Positions 1-9,696 of a stretch of 49,147 nucleotides of DNA are shown in pieces; the stretch's first letter is position 1, and every line of letters begins with the position of its first letter. The notes beneath the pieces are model-generated. The model was not told the origin of the DNA, did no database searches, and saw nothing but the letters and a program-made list of their open reading frames with translations. The DNA is taken from NCBI GenBank assembly GCA_013298985.1, contig JAAFJS010000011.1:1-49147 (forward strand). The letters run 5' to 3'. The position numbers and the translations under genes are program-made. The stretch comes from Cytophagales bacterium (GTDB taxonomy: Bacteria; Bacteroidota; Bacteroidia; Cytophagales; Thermoflexibacteraceae).

Positions 1-284
1 GTCCCGTCGTTACTTTAACGCCTTTTGAAACGACCGCAGAGGCAATAGAGTATGCCAATTCCACGCAATATGGGCTGGCGGCAACCATCTGGACAGAAAA
101 CTTGACAACGGCGCATCAGGTAGCTCACCAACTCCAAAGCGGCATTGTTTGGATAAACTGCTGGTTATTAAGGGATTTACGCACTCCTTTTGGAGGCGTG
201 AAAAATTCAGGGCTTGGGCGTGAGGGCGGCTTTGAGGCTTTGCGCTTTTTTACAGAAGAAAAAAATATTTGCCTAAAATACTAA
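1..284 (+). CDS. Aldehyde dehydrogenase, C-terminal fragment (2-aminomuconate / 2-hydroxymuconate semialdehyde dehydrogenase-like)
   Basis: The reading frame is open from the left edge (codons in phase with base 3) to TAA at 282-284, so only the last 93 or so residues are present. The end carries the aldehyde dehydrogenase C-terminal signature RTPFGGVKNSGLGREGG, followed by EALRFFTEEKNICLKY. The WINCWLLRDLRTPFGG stretch resembles the NAD-dependent semialdehyde dehydrogenases of the kynurenine and meta-cleavage pathways. These oxidise 2-aminomuconate or 2-hydroxymuconate semialdehyde. The catalytic Cys and Glu lie outside the window, so the substrate is an inference. No kynurenine-pathway gene is visible to the right. 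Confidence 0.85.
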   Translation, partial: PVVTLTPFETTAEAIEYANSTQYGLAATIWTENLTTAHQVAHQLQSGIVWINCWLLRDLRTPFGGVKNSGLGREGGFEALRFFTEEKNICLKY

Positions 285-347
285 GAAACAAGTAGTTATG
301 AATTACAAACGATTCGCCGCTGCGATTATGAATTAATAATGTTTTTG

Positions 348-436
348 GCACACAGATAACACCGATTTTACGAATAAAACACGGATTTTTAAATTTTTAT
401 CTGTAAAAATCTATTAAATTTGCCTTATCAGTGTGC
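348..436. repeat. Dispersed inverted repeat, CACAGATAAC family, copy 1
   Basis: The left arm GCACACAGATAAC (348-360) is complementary to TTATCAGTGTGC (425-436) with one mismatch. The interior repeats ACxGATTTT-type words. A second copy lies at 40877-40945. The repeat lies just downstream of the aldehyde dehydrogenase and fills most of the 176-base gap before the convergent DUF393 gene. Its role is unknown. Confidence 0.6.
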
Positions 437-460
437 TTAATTTGATATTTTAATCAAAAA

Positions 461-868
461 TCATAAAAACTTTGCTTTCAACTCAGGCGTAGGCATACGG
501 CAGGATTCTTGTTTGCCAAAAATCTTATATCTATTCTTGGAAATTAGCGTGTAAATGCCATCGCGCAAAAAAGTAGGGACAATCTTGAAAACAGATAACC
601 ACGCCCACGCGCCTCCCAATATACGCACCACTTCCAATGCACCTCCCGAACGCATAAACAATGTTCCTTTTTTGAGAAAAATAAAGGTGTCAAAATTAGC
701 CATATCCATCTGATACTCTTTTAAGATGGCTTGCCCAACCTCAGATTGTAAAGAGGCAAAATGCAATTTATTGTCTTTGTCCCTGTCTATCAGGAAGTTC
801 ACTGCGCCATTGCAAAGATTGCAAACGCCATCAAAAAGCACAATATTTTTATCTTTATAATTTTCCAT
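461..868 (-). CDS. DCC-family thiol-disulfide oxidoreductase-like protein (DUF393)
   Basis: A 135-residue protein. It opens with the hallmark of the DUF393/YuxK family, VLFDGVCNLCNGAVNFLIDRD, which holds a CxxC pair (CNLC) in a thioredoxin-like context. The family's DCC name comes from this DxxCxxC arrangement. There is no signal peptide, so a cytoplasmic protein is expected. The length is typical of the family. The family is thought to act in thiol-disulfide chemistry, but substrates are not established. It lies 9 bases downstream of the histidine kinase gene on the same strand and may be cotranscribed with it. Family assignment is strong and function is weak. Confidence 0.85.
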   Translation of the reverse strand: MENYKDKNIVLFDGVCNLCNGAVNFLIDRDKDNKLHFASLQSEVGQAILKEYQMDMANFDTFIFLKKGTLFMRSGGALEVVRILGGAWAWLSVFKIVPTFLRDGIYTLISKNRYKIFGKQESCRMPTPELKAKFL

Positions 869-877
869 ATATAAAAT

Positions 878-2803
878 TTAGCTAATTTTCAGCGTAAAAT
901 AAAACGTACTTCCTTGGTTTTTAATGCTTTCTACCCAGATTTTTCCACCATTTTTTTCTACAAATTCCTTACAAAGAGGCAAGCCCAAGCCCGTTCCTTT
1001 TTCGCCCGCAGTGCCAAGCGTACTGCTTTTATGCCCTACATCAAAGATATTTTGCATAAAAGCTGCGTCCATGCCCTTGCCCGTATCTTTGATAGCGATT
1101 TCGATGGCTTTATCTTTGGGAGTTGCGCTTATCACGATTTGTCCCTGCTGTGTAAATTTGAGGGCATTGGCTATGAGGTTTCTGAGGATAAAATCCAAGT
1201 GATTTTCATCTGCCCAAACCTTCAAATCAGGCGTTAAATTACTGACAAGTGTATTGCTTTTTGCTTGGGCTGTTGGCTGGAACAGGGCAAGCTGGTCTTT
1301 GATAATCGTATTCAAGTCAATCAAAACAGGGTTAAAATCAATGCTTTCCATTTGCAGACGCGCCCAAGTGAGCAGGTTGTTGGTCAGGTCAAGCGTATTA
1401 TTTACAGATTGATTGAGGTCTGTGGCTATCTTCTTAATTTCTTCCGCGCTCATGCCCTCAGCATACGTTGCCAGCAGGCTGGAAAAGCCTTTGAGTGAGT
1501 TCATTGGGCTTTTGAGGTCGTGAGAAACAATGGAAAAAAACTTATCTTTGGTTCTATTCATCTTTTCCAACGCTTGCTTTTGTGCTTCTATTTCCTTATT
1601 TTTACTTTCCAGTAATGTGTTGATTTTCTTTTGATTACGTTGATTTTTATAAAAAATAAAGGCAATAATGATAATAAAAAACAATGAAATGCCTAACAGA
1701 TATTCCAAATAGGTCTGCTGTTTCATTTTTAGCTCTTGTACTATTTTCTCACTTTTTAATGCCAAGATTTCTTTTTCCTTCTTTTCGTTTTCGTATTGCG
1801 CTTGCATATCTGCGACCTTTTTGATGCTTTCTTCGTTGAGGATAGAATCATTGAGGCTGATGTATTTTTTTTGAAAATCGTAGGCTTGTGCTATGTTGTT
1901 TTGGAGTCCATAAATCTCCGCCAACAGTTTGTAGCTATCCCTAATTCCAGCTTTCATCTCAATTTTTTTTGCATTTAACAGTGCTTTGGGGGCATAGTCA
2001 AGGGCAAGTGCCGTCTGATTTTTTTTCAAATACACACGCGCAAATGTCAAGTAAGTATCGTATAAGATGATATGTATGCTTTCATCACCAATGGACTTAC
2101 TTACCTGCTCTCCTTCGGTTAGTACAACGAGTGCAGAATCATAAGAGCCTTGTTTGAAGTACAAAGAACCCAGATTATTCAGGTTATGTGCCAAGCTAAT
2201 TTTGGCTTGTTTTGTTGTGAACTTACGATTAATCGCCTGAGCCTGAATGAGATAGATAGCTGCTTGCTTGTAATCTCCTTTATCTATTAAGATATTGGCG
2301 AGGTTATTCAGGCAAGAGGCGATGCGACCCTGCTCGCCCAGTGGTTCGAAAATTAGCAAGGCTTTTTGGTAATAATCATAGCTAAAAGGTTTGTTGCCCT
2401 GCCTACTATAAATATTGCCCAAAATCAAATACGTATTGGCTATACCCAGCGAATCTTTGAGGTTGTCAAAGATTGTTAAGCCCGCCAATGCGTTTTCTGC
2501 GGCGACCGTATAGTTGCCTATATTCCAGTGAATACTCGCTTTGGTACGCAGGGCATACGCCAATCCTTGCTGAAAATCAATGCTTTCTGCCAGCATAATC
2601 GATTCTGCTATATATTTGAGTGCCTGATGCTGTGCCACATTTCGGTATTCCCACCCCAACAAATTTAACGTTTCCACACGCTGCCTGCCTTCTACCGTTT
2701 TTAATACCTGTATCAGGCTGTCAGTAAAAACATTCAAAGATTTCCCCTTAGCAAAAGACAAAGGCAGGAACAGCAAAAAGAATAAAATAATTTTAAAAGC
2801 CAT
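878..2803 (-). CDS. TPR-containing sensor histidine kinase
   Basis: A 641-residue membrane sensor kinase. An N-terminal signal sequence (MAFKIILFFLLFLPLSFAKG) precedes several TPR repeats, roughly residues 60-330, expected in the periplasm. A single transmembrane segment (about 362-386) leads into a coiled coil (KNKEIEAQKQALEKMNRTK) and the kinase core. The H-box is FFSIVSHDLKSPMNS with phospho-acceptor His428. The ATPase domain has an N-box (NLIANALKFT) and G-boxes (DTGKGM and GTGLGLPLCKEF). Periplasmic TPR sensors coupled to HisKA/HATPase domains are common in Bacteroidota. No receiver domain or response regulator gene is adjacent, so it is an orphan kinase and its signal is unknown. Confidence 0.92.
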   Translation of the reverse strand: MAFKIILFFLLFLPLSFAKGKSLNVFTDSLIQVLKTVEGRQRVETLNLLGWEYRNVAQHQALKYIAESIMLAESIDFQQGLAYALRTKASIHWNIGNYTVAAENALAGLTIFDNLKDSLGIANTYLILGNIYSRQGNKPFSYDYYQKALLIFEPLGEQGRIASCLNNLANILIDKGDYKQAAIYLIQAQAINRKFTTKQAKISLAHNLNNLGSLYFKQGSYDSALVVLTEGEQVSKSIGDESIHIILYDTYLTFARVYLKKNQTALALDYAPKALLNAKKIEMKAGIRDSYKLLAEIYGLQNNIAQAYDFQKKYISLNDSILNEESIKKVADMQAQYENEKKEKEILALKSEKIVQELKMKQQTYLEYLLGISLFFIIIIAFIFYKNQRNQKKINTLLESKNKEIEAQKQALEKMNRTKDKFFSIVSHDLKSPMNSLKGFSSLLATYAEGMSAEEIKKIATDLNQSVNNTLDLTNNLLTWARLQMESIDFNPVLIDLNTIIKDQLALFQPTAQAKSNTLVSNLTPDLKVWADENHLDFILRNLIANALKFTQQGQIVISATPKDKAIEIAIKDTGKGMDAAFMQNIFDVGHKSSTLGTAGEKGTGLGLPLCKEFVEKNGGKIWVESIKNQGSTFYFTLKIS

Positions 2804-2990
2804 ATTTTTAATACCAATTCAAAAAGAGAAAATACAAGTAGCAAAAAATATGCGAATATTCGTTTGTTTTTCCTATTTTTGTTTTGATACACGTAAGAAA
2901 CCAACACGTTTTGATAAAAAAATAGACTTCCTGTAATCTTAGTAATTTCCAAAAATTGGAGAATCAGTGTAATTTATCTGTTTTTTTCTT

Positions 2991-2998
2991 TATATTTG
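2991..2998 (+). promoter_or_regulatory. Possible -7 box (TATATTTG) for the TPR protein gene
   Basis: TATATTTG matches the Bacteroidota -7 consensus TAnnTTTG and lies 40 bases before the favoured start codon at 3039. No clear TTTG element is seen at the expected spacing, so the call is weak. Confidence 0.35.
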
Positions 2999-3038
2999 TT
3001 TTTTTCAAAAAAATGCAATGACTTTTAGCCCACTTACC

Positions 3039-4832
3039 ATGATGCAAACCAAACAAAATAAATTATTCATCAGCTTTTTCTGCGCCTTATTCCTATTGTC
3101 TGCGGTAGAAATGTATGCCCAACAAGACAAAAAAGACCCCAAACAAGACAAAAAAACAGGCAAAGAAGAAGGCAAACAGGAAGAAGACGAGGACGCTTTC
3201 GGCGCGGAAATGACGAATGAAAACTTCATTTTTGGAGATGCAATGGAAAAATATTTGCTTGAAAGCATGATGAGCCAAGGGTTTAAAAAATCACTTCCTT
3301 TGTTTTTGACTGTGGTGAAGCTATACCCCACCAATGCCGCCGCGCACTTCAAAATCGCCGAGATTTATCTCAAAAAAGACAGTATAGGCAAGGCAAGCCC
3401 TTACGCCGCCAAAGCACTGGCTCTGAACCCCCAAAACAAATATTACTACACCTTGCTCGGAGAGATACAACAGAAACAAAATCAGTTCTCTAATGCCATA
3501 GAAACCTATCAAAGCCTGATTAAAAATGTACCCAACAGCGAAAGTTATTACTACAATATTGCTACTATTTATCTTTACCAAGAACGCTACAAGGAAGCAA
3601 TAGAAATGTACGATAAATTAGAAAAAAAAATAGGTATAGACGAAGAAATTACGCGCAAAAAGCAAAAAGTCTATTTGGCACTCAAAGACCCCCACGGCGC
3701 ACTCCGCGAAGGGCAGAAATTGATAGATGCTTTCCCTGACATGGTAGAGTACAAGGAAGCACAAGCAGAGCTACTGTTGAATCAGGGAAAAATAGAAGAA
3801 GCAAAAAAAATATTACTCACTGTCATAGAAACTTCTCCTGACAATTCTTTTGCAAGGGTCTTGTTATCAGATATTTACCAGCAACAAGGGGATATACAAA
3901 ACCAGTTAAAAGAACTGGAAGTAGCTTTTGCAAATCCAGATTTAGACTTAGAAGCCAAACTTCGCGTGTTGGTAGGTTATTACATGGTTTTGGATAGAGA
4001 GGACAAGCGAAAAACGGCTGTCAAACTGGCAGCACTGACTGTAAAACAGCACCCCGAAAGTGGGAAAGCTCATTTTTACTATGGAGATTTTCTGCGAATT
4101 GATAACTACCCCAAAGAAGCTCGCACCGCCTACCTCCAATCACTGGAATTGGACGGAAATAATTATCAGGCATGGACAAGTTTGCTCGACTTGGACGCAA
4201 AGCTACAAGATTATGACGGCTTGGTCAAGCACTCAGAGCAGGGCTTGGAACTGTTCCCCAATCATGCTGTTTTTTGGTACATGAATGGCGTAGGGAAATA
4301 CTTTAAACGCCAGTTTGATGAGGCACTGCAATCTTTGGAACAGGCAAAAATGCTTGCTTCGGAAAATAAGGAATTGATAGGTGAGATTCACAAATACTTA
4401 GGCGAGGCTTATAACGCCACCCGCGAATACGCCAAATCTGATGCCGCCTACGAGGAAGCACTTAGCCTGAACCCCAATGACCCTTTTGTGCTGAACAATT
4501 ATAGCTATTACTTGTCTTTGAGAAAAGAAAAACTCGATTTGGCAAAGGAACTTGCCGCCAAACTCATCAAGATTTCGCCCAATCAGCCTTCTTATTTGGA
4601 CACTTATGGTTGGATTTTGTATGTAGCTGGTGATTACAAAAATGCCAAAATCCACTTAGAAAAAGCAGCACAACTAAGCAATGATGGGACTGTCTTGGAG
4701 CATTATGGAGATGTACTTTATAAGCTGGGGCAGGTGCAGGAGGCTATCGCGCAGTGGCAAAAGGCAAAAGTCGCAGGCGGGACAAGCAACCTGATAGACA
4801 AGAAAATAATGGATAGGAAGCTATATGAATAA
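3039..4832 (+). CDS. Secreted TPR-repeat protein
   Basis: A protein of about 597 residues built almost wholly of tetratricopeptide repeats. The Met at 3039 is preferred because MMQTKQNKLFISFFCALFLL then forms a clean signal peptide ending near MYAQQ. An upstream ATG at 3018 would add seven residues. A charged, low-complexity linker (about residues 30-55, rich in Lys, Asp and Glu) precedes at least ten TPR units with typical A/G/Y/F/A/L/P spacing, such as the one around YKEAIEMYDKLEKK. Expected location is the periplasm or outer membrane. It is divergent from the TPR kinase across a 235-base region. TPR proteins are scaffolds, and no specific partner can be inferred. Confidence 0.85.
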   Translation: MMQTKQNKLFISFFCALFLLSAVEMYAQQDKKDPKQDKKTGKEEGKQEEDEDAFGAEMTNENFIFGDAMEKYLLESMMSQGFKKSLPLFLTVVKLYPTNAAAHFKIAEIYLKKDSIGKASPYAAKALALNPQNKYYYTLLGEIQQKQNQFSNAIETYQSLIKNVPNSESYYYNIATIYLYQERYKEAIEMYDKLEKKIGIDEEITRKKQKVYLALKDPHGALREGQKLIDAFPDMVEYKEAQAELLLNQGKIEEAKKILLTVIETSPDNSFARVLLSDIYQQQGDIQNQLKELEVAFANPDLDLEAKLRVLVGYYMVLDREDKRKTAVKLAALTVKQHPESGKAHFYYGDFLRIDNYPKEARTAYLQSLELDGNNYQAWTSLLDLDAKLQDYDGLVKHSEQGLELFPNHAVFWYMNGVGKYFKRQFDEALQSLEQAKMLASENKELIGEIHKYLGEAYNATREYAKSDAAYEEALSLNPNDPFVLNNYSYYLSLRKEKLDLAKELAAKLIKISPNQPSYLDTYGWILYVAGDYKNAKIHLEKAAQLSNDGTVLEHYGDVLYKLGQVQEAIAQWQKAKVAGGTSNLIDKKIMDRKLYE

Positions 4833-5156
4833 ACACTCTTCTAATAGATTTGTAGTTATTTAGTCCTCATAGTACCCATTTTTTTAGACACACAATTTAA
4901 TCTTCTATGGCTATCTTTACATCACCTTCTCAAACTTGACCAAACGCACAAATTTAGGTTTGTTGGTTTTTAACTGTGTTTTGATATGAACTAAATACAA
5001 TTAGTTTGAAAACTAAAATACGCAAGCGACTAAACCCACGAGAAGATTGGTACGGTATAGCAAGTTTCTCCTTGTATTTTTAAATTTATCAAAAATAAAC
5101 TATAATTTTACTAAAAAATGAATATTCGCTTAATTTTTTTACAAAATATATAAGAA
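4833..5156. other. Intergenic region without recognised features
   Basis: A 324-base AT-rich stretch between the TPR protein and the RND-TolC gene. It holds no convincing reading frame, RNA fold, terminator or TAnnTTTG box. A weak palindrome around CAAATTTAGGTTTG was seen and is not interpreted. Confidence 0.5.
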
Positions 5157-8100
5157 ATGATAGATAAAATTATTGCTTTTAGTGTGCGTAATCCTATTTT
5201 GATTGGTATTTTGGTGGGCATACTTATTATTTGGGGAAGTTTTTCGCTGAGTAATCTCCCCATTGATGCCGTTCCTGATGTAACCAGTAATCAGGTGGAC
5301 ATCATCACCAATACGCCCAGCCTTGCGCCACTCGAAATGGAAATGTTTGTTACAGCCCCTATCGAGATGGCAATGTCCAATATTCCAGGACTGATAGAAA
5401 TGCGGTCGATTTCTAAGTTTGGCTTGTCAGTAGTCAAGGTAGTATTTACTGATGAAACCGACATCTACTGGGCGCGACAGCAAGTATTCGAACGCTTAGA
5501 GGCGGTCAGTAGCGAAATCCCCGAAAATGCAGGTAAGCCGTACATGGGTCCCGCCTCTACGGGCTTAGGAGAGGTGTTTCAGTACATCATTCGCCCAAAA
5601 AATCCCAAAGACAAATCATTTTCACCTATGGAGATTCGCACCATGCAAGACTGGACGATTCGCAGGCAGCTACTGGGTGTAAGAGGCATTGCTGAGGTAA
5701 GTGGCTTTGGTGGTTTCAAGAAAGAATATCAGGCAAAGCTGAACCCCGAACGCATGAAATCTCTCAATGTTACTATTGATGAACTCTTTGATGCGCTGCG
5801 AGATGGGAATAGCAATACAGGTGGAGCATACATAGAAAAACAAAATAAAGCCTTCACTATCAGAGGTATAGGCTTGGCTTCTAACTTAGAAGAAATTGGG
5901 AATACAGTGGTCAAGATGAATGATAAGATTCCTGTGCTGGTACGCGATGTAGCTGACGTAGATTATGGAAGTAGTATTCGTTACGGCGCAATCACTTATA
6001 ATGGAGAAGGCGAAACCGTAGGGGGGATTATTATGATGATGAAAGGCGCAAACGGCAGCGAAGTCATCACACGAATCAAAGCTAAAATGAAGGAAATCGA
6101 GGCAAAACTACCCGAAGGATTAATCATTGAACCTTTTATTGACCGCTCGAAATTAGTAAATAATGCAATTAAAACCGTAATGACAAACTTGGTCGAGGGT
6201 GCGCTGATAGTCGTTTTGGTGATTTTAGTGTTCTTGGGCAACTGGCGGGCAAGTTTGCTGGCGGCTTCGGTGATTCCTTTGGCGATGCTTTTTGCCTTTG
6301 GCTGGATGAAATATTTTGATGTAGTAGGCAATATTATGAGCTTGGGGGCAATAGACTTTGGGCTATTGGTCGACCCTGCGATTATTGTGGTAGAAAGTGT
6401 GGTATTTTTCTTGGCTCATGCCGTAGCCAAACAGCACAGTGCAGGTCATAAAGTAGATACATTTGCGGCGCGCCAAGAGGTAGTCATCGAGGCGGCGCAG
6501 GAAGTCAAAAAATCAGTCGTTTTTGGTGGGTTAATCATTTTGATTGTTTATTTCCCTATTTTGACTTTGGAAGGTATTGAGGGAAAAATGTTTGGACCAA
6601 TGGCTAAAACGGTGGGATTTGCCATTTTTGGGGCATTACTTTTGTCCGTTTCTTATGTACCCATGATGAGTGCCTTGATTTTGCGCCCACCCAAAGACCC
6701 ACACGACCATGGTATTTCCGAAAAAGTGGTTTCTTGGGTGTATAATAAAATTGTAGGTCCTGCGGTTGCTTTTTGTTTGCATAGAAAATTTGTAGCCATA
6801 GGGCTTGCTATATTTATCTTAATAGCAGGCGGTTATGGTTTTAGCAAAATTGGGGGCGAGTTTATCCCCAAACTCCAAGAAGGCGATTTGGTAATTGAGG
6901 TAAATTTGCCCGTAGGAACTTCGATGACCGAAGCCATTAACTTAGGCGATAAGATTCAGGTAAGGTTGATGAAAGAATTTCCTGACGAAATAGAAAGAAT
7001 CGTATCTAAAATCGGTACTTCCGAAGTACCCGTCGACCCGATGCCACTGGAAGCGCAGGAAATCGTGGTAGTTTTGCATGACAAAAAGCAGTGGAAAAAG
7101 GCAAAAGCCCAAGAAGACCTTTCTGATTTGGTTTCTGAGGTATTAAAAGAGTTCCCAGGCATTGTCGTTTCTATTCAACAACCAATTGAAAATCGCGTAA
7201 ACGAGTTAATGAGTGGTGCGCGAACGGACGTAGTAGTCAAACTTTTTGGCTATAATTTAGATACGATTGTGGCAAAAAGTAACCAAATTATTGAGATTAT
7301 CAAAACCATAGATGGGGCAGTAGATGTGCAGGAAAACAAAATTTTTGGTCTGCCTCAAATCAATATCAAATACGACCGCAAGCAAATGGCAGTGTATGGA
7401 GTAACCGTCGCACAAATGAATCGTGCTATTCAGGTCGCTTTTGCAGGCGCATCTGCGGGACTTATTTATGAAAATGACAAACGCTTTGAACTTACAGTAC
7501 GCCTTGCCAGTGATGACCGCGCAAAGATAGAAAATATCAAAAACTTACTTATCAATACAGGAACTGGCGCAAGGATTCCCCTGCGCGAACTGGCTGATAT
7601 TCAGGAAAAAATAGGTCCCTCAGAAATAGGGCATGAAGACCTCAAACGCAAATCAAACATTGGTTTTAATGTGCGCGGACGCGACTTAGAATCCATTGTA
7701 AATGACTTGATAGTAAAGGTCGAGGCAAACGTAACCATTCCCAAAGGCTACGAAGTAGAGTACGGCGGCGAGTTCGAGAACTTCCGTCGGGCAAAATCGC
7801 GACTGGGAATTGTCGTGCCGATTGCGCTTTTTATCATCTTTTGCTTACTTTTTGCCTCTTTTGGCAATATTGCAGATAGTTTGCTCATTTATACAGTTGT
7901 ACCTTTGTCTGCGGTGGGTGGCGTTTTTTCCTTACTTTTGAGAGATATGAACTTTAGTATTTCCGCAGGTGTGGGCTTTATTGCCCTGTTTGGAGTAGCC
8001 GTTTTAAACGGTATTTTGTTGGTCGAGCATTTTAATCAGTTGGGCGAAAATGGTGTTAAAAAACCTGAAGACCGCGTATTGAAGGGCTTGCCTGACCGTT

Positions 8101-9590
8101 TTCGCCCTATTTTGATGACCTCTGCCGTTGCTGCCTTGGGCTTTATGCCTATGGCACTTTCTACCAGTGTAGGCGCGGAAGTCCAGAAACCTTTGGCTAC
8201 GGTAGTGATTGGTGGCTTGCTTACCACTACAATTCTAACTTTGCTGGTTTTACCTGTTCTGTATTGCCTTTTCAAGAAAACCAAAGAAGAAGATGAAGAT
8301 GATGAGCAAGACATCGAGTCCTTGTTACACAATCAGCAAGAGCCTGTGATTACTAATCATTATGCCGAAGCCCCCAATAATTTACTTGCTACACTTGCAC
8401 TTTTGCTTGTGTCGGTGGGGGTTTGTTTTGCACAAACAAAACCTATTTCACTACAAGAAGCTGTAACAAAAGCAATAGAGAAAAATCCTCAAATGCGCTT
8501 GGCAGACCAAAAAATTCAGCAACAAGTATTGCTCAAACCCACAGCCTATAACCTTGAAAACCCCGAACTCATTTTCGAAGCTCCCACAGGCAGCGTAATG
8601 CGCCCAGGCGTGATGCAGCGGTTTCAGTTCCCAAGTGTTTATACAGCGCAGGCAGATGCCCAAGAAAAACGCGTAGGCTTGGCAGAGGCAGAGAAACAAA
8701 TTTCGTCTAACAACTTGGTTTATAGAGTAAAAGTTGCCTATACCAATTTGCAATTTGTCATCGAAAAGGTAAACTGGCTCAGAAGGCAAGATTCAGTTTA
8801 TCGCGACATTATTCGCGTCAATGACGTACGCTATCGCGTAGGGCAAATCACTAATTTAGAGAAAATTAACGGGGAGTCGCAGTACAAAAAAATACTCTAT
8901 AACCTGCGCCAAGCCGAAGTAGAATTGAGAAATACCAAACTCCAATTTGGCTTGCTCTTGGGCAGCGCAGCAGATACCACACAAACTCCAAGCGAAAGAC
9001 TAATCAAATTGCCTGAACTACCAGCCGCGTATCGTATTGATACTACGGCATTTGCAAGTAATCCTATCTTGACTTTTAACTATCAAGTGGAGAGTTTGAA
9101 CAAGAGTTTGGTCAAAGTAGAAAAACGAAAGCGTTTGCCCAATTTGTTTGTAGGCTTTTTAAATCAAGGTGCTACAAACCCAAGCGATATTGGCTATGCA
9201 CCTTTCCAAAACCGCCTGCGCTATGGTATTTCTGTACCGCTTTGGCTTTGGACGCAAAACGCCTTTGTGCGTGCTACCGCCAAAGAAGTAGAAATTTCGC
9301 AAACACAAACGCGCATCAATACGCTGCAACTCAATACAGAATATACCAATGCACTTGCGCTTTACCGTCAAGCCGATGAAAACCTTAACTATTTTGAAAA
9401 CGTAGGTCTGCGAGAGGCAAGCGAAATCCTGCGCGACGCACGTGAAAGCTACCGTTTGGGAAGCATTACCTACTATGCTTATTTACAAAACTTAGAATTG
9501 GCTTTCCAAATCGAGGGAAATTATTTGGAAACGCTAAAAAACTATAACCAATCTATTATTTATATCCAATACCTCAAAGGAGAGAGATAG
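5157..9590 (+). CDS. CusA/CzcA-family heavy-metal RND efflux pump fused to a TolC-like outer-membrane factor
   Basis: A 1477-residue fusion. Residues 1 to about 1040 form a full HME-RND transporter: first helix (about 10-30), NLPIDAVPDVTSNQV motif, and the TM4 proton-relay motif DFGLLVD...E with D400, D406 and E413, matching the CzcA D-D-E triad. Position 407 is Pro in VDPA, where CzcA-type pumps usually have Gly. A cytosolic acidic linker (about 1043-1060) is followed by a hydrophobic segment ending VCFAQ (about 1073-1092), then an outer-membrane efflux domain of the TolC type (about 1095-1477). Such fusions are known in Bacteroidota. The segment before the TolC part looks like a signal peptide and might be cleaved. 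It would export monovalent or divalent metal ions by proton antiport. No adaptor (CusB/CzcB) gene is adjacent. Confidence 0.93.
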   Translation: MIDKIIAFSVRNPILIGILVGILIIWGSFSLSNLPIDAVPDVTSNQVDIITNTPSLAPLEMEMFVTAPIEMAMSNIPGLIEMRSISKFGLSVVKVVFTDETDIYWARQQVFERLEAVSSEIPENAGKPYMGPASTGLGEVFQYIIRPKNPKDKSFSPMEIRTMQDWTIRRQLLGVRGIAEVSGFGGFKKEYQAKLNPERMKSLNVTIDELFDALRDGNSNTGGAYIEKQNKAFTIRGIGLASNLEEIGNTVVKMNDKIPVLVRDVADVDYGSSIRYGAITYNGEGETVGGIIMMMKGANGSEVITRIKAKMKEIEAKLPEGLIIEPFIDRSKLVNNAIKTVMTNLVEGALIVVLVILVFLGNWRASLLAASVIPLAMLFAFGWMKYFDVVGNIMSLGAIDFGLLVDPAIIVVESVVFFLAHAVAKQHSAGHKVDTFAARQEVVIEAAQEVKKSVVFGGLIILIVYFPILTLEGIEGKMFGPMAKTVGFAIFGALLLSVSYVPMMSALILRPPKDPHDHGISEKVVSWVYNKIVGPAVAFCLHRKFVAIGLAIFILIAGGYGFSKIGGEFIPKLQEGDLVIEVNLPVGTSMTEAINLGDKIQVRLMKEFPDEIERIVSKIGTSEVPVDPMPLEAQEIVVVLHDKKQWKKAKAQEDLSDLVSEVLKEFPGIVVSIQQPIENRVNELMSGARTDVVVKLFGYNLDTIVAKSNQIIEIIKTIDGAVDVQENKIFGLPQINIKYDRKQMAVYGVTVAQMNRAIQVAFAGASAGLIYENDKRFELTVRLASDDRAKIENIKNLLINTGTGARIPLRELADIQEKIGPSEIGHEDLKRKSNIGFNVRGRDLESIVNDLIVKVEANVTIPKGYEVEYGGEFENFRRAKSRLGIVVPIALFIIFCLLFASFGNIADSLLIYTVVPLSAVGGVFSLLLRDMNFSISAGVGFIALFGVAVLNGILLVEHFNQLGENGVKKPEDRVLKGLPDRFRPILMTSAVAALGFMPMALSTSVGAEVQKPLATVVIGGLLTTTILTLLVLPVLYCLFKKTKEEDEDDEQDIESLLHNQQEPVITNHYAEAPNNLLATLALLLVSVGVCFAQTKPISLQEAVTKAIEKNPQMRLADQKIQQQVLLKPTAYNLENPELIFEAPTGSVMRPGVMQRFQFPSVYTAQADAQEKRVGLAEAEKQISSNNLVYRVKVAYTNLQFVIEKVNWLRRQDSVYRDIIRVNDVRYRVGQITNLEKINGESQYKKILYNLRQAEVELRNTKLQFGLLLGSAADTTQTPSERLIKLPELPAAYRIDTTAFASNPILTFNYQVESLNKSLVKVEKRKRLPNLFVGFLNQGATNPSDIGYAPFQNRLRYGISVPLWLWTQNAFVRATAKEVEISQTQTRINTLQLNTEYTNALALYRQADENLNYFENVGLREASEILRDARESYRLGSITYYAYLQNLELAFQIEGNYLETLKNYNQSIIYIQYLKGER

Positions 9591-9616
9591 AAAGGGAGAA
9601 CACTTATCTATTCTTG

Positions 9617-9680
9617 TAACTTCGGCAACGGCTTTATGCCTTGCCGACAGTTATAAGAAGTTACCAAAGTTGTAAGAAAT
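9617..9680. repeat. GGCAAC-family palindromic repeat, copy A
   Basis: Between two convergent genes. CGGCAA (9623-9628) and GGC (9630-9632) pair with GCC (9638-9640) and TTGCCG (9641-9646) to give a compact hairpin with one bulged C. Weaker outer arms (TAACTT and AAGTTGTAAG) surround it. The core resembles sequences near 16036 and 37375. It could end transcription from either side, but there is no clear T-tract. Confidence 0.5.
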
Positions 9681-9696
9681 GAAAATCACTAATTTT

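Noticed and set aside
2734-2952. A 72-residue minus-strand reading frame at the kinase start
   Set aside because: It overlaps the kinase signal peptide in another frame, is AT-driven, and has no family features.
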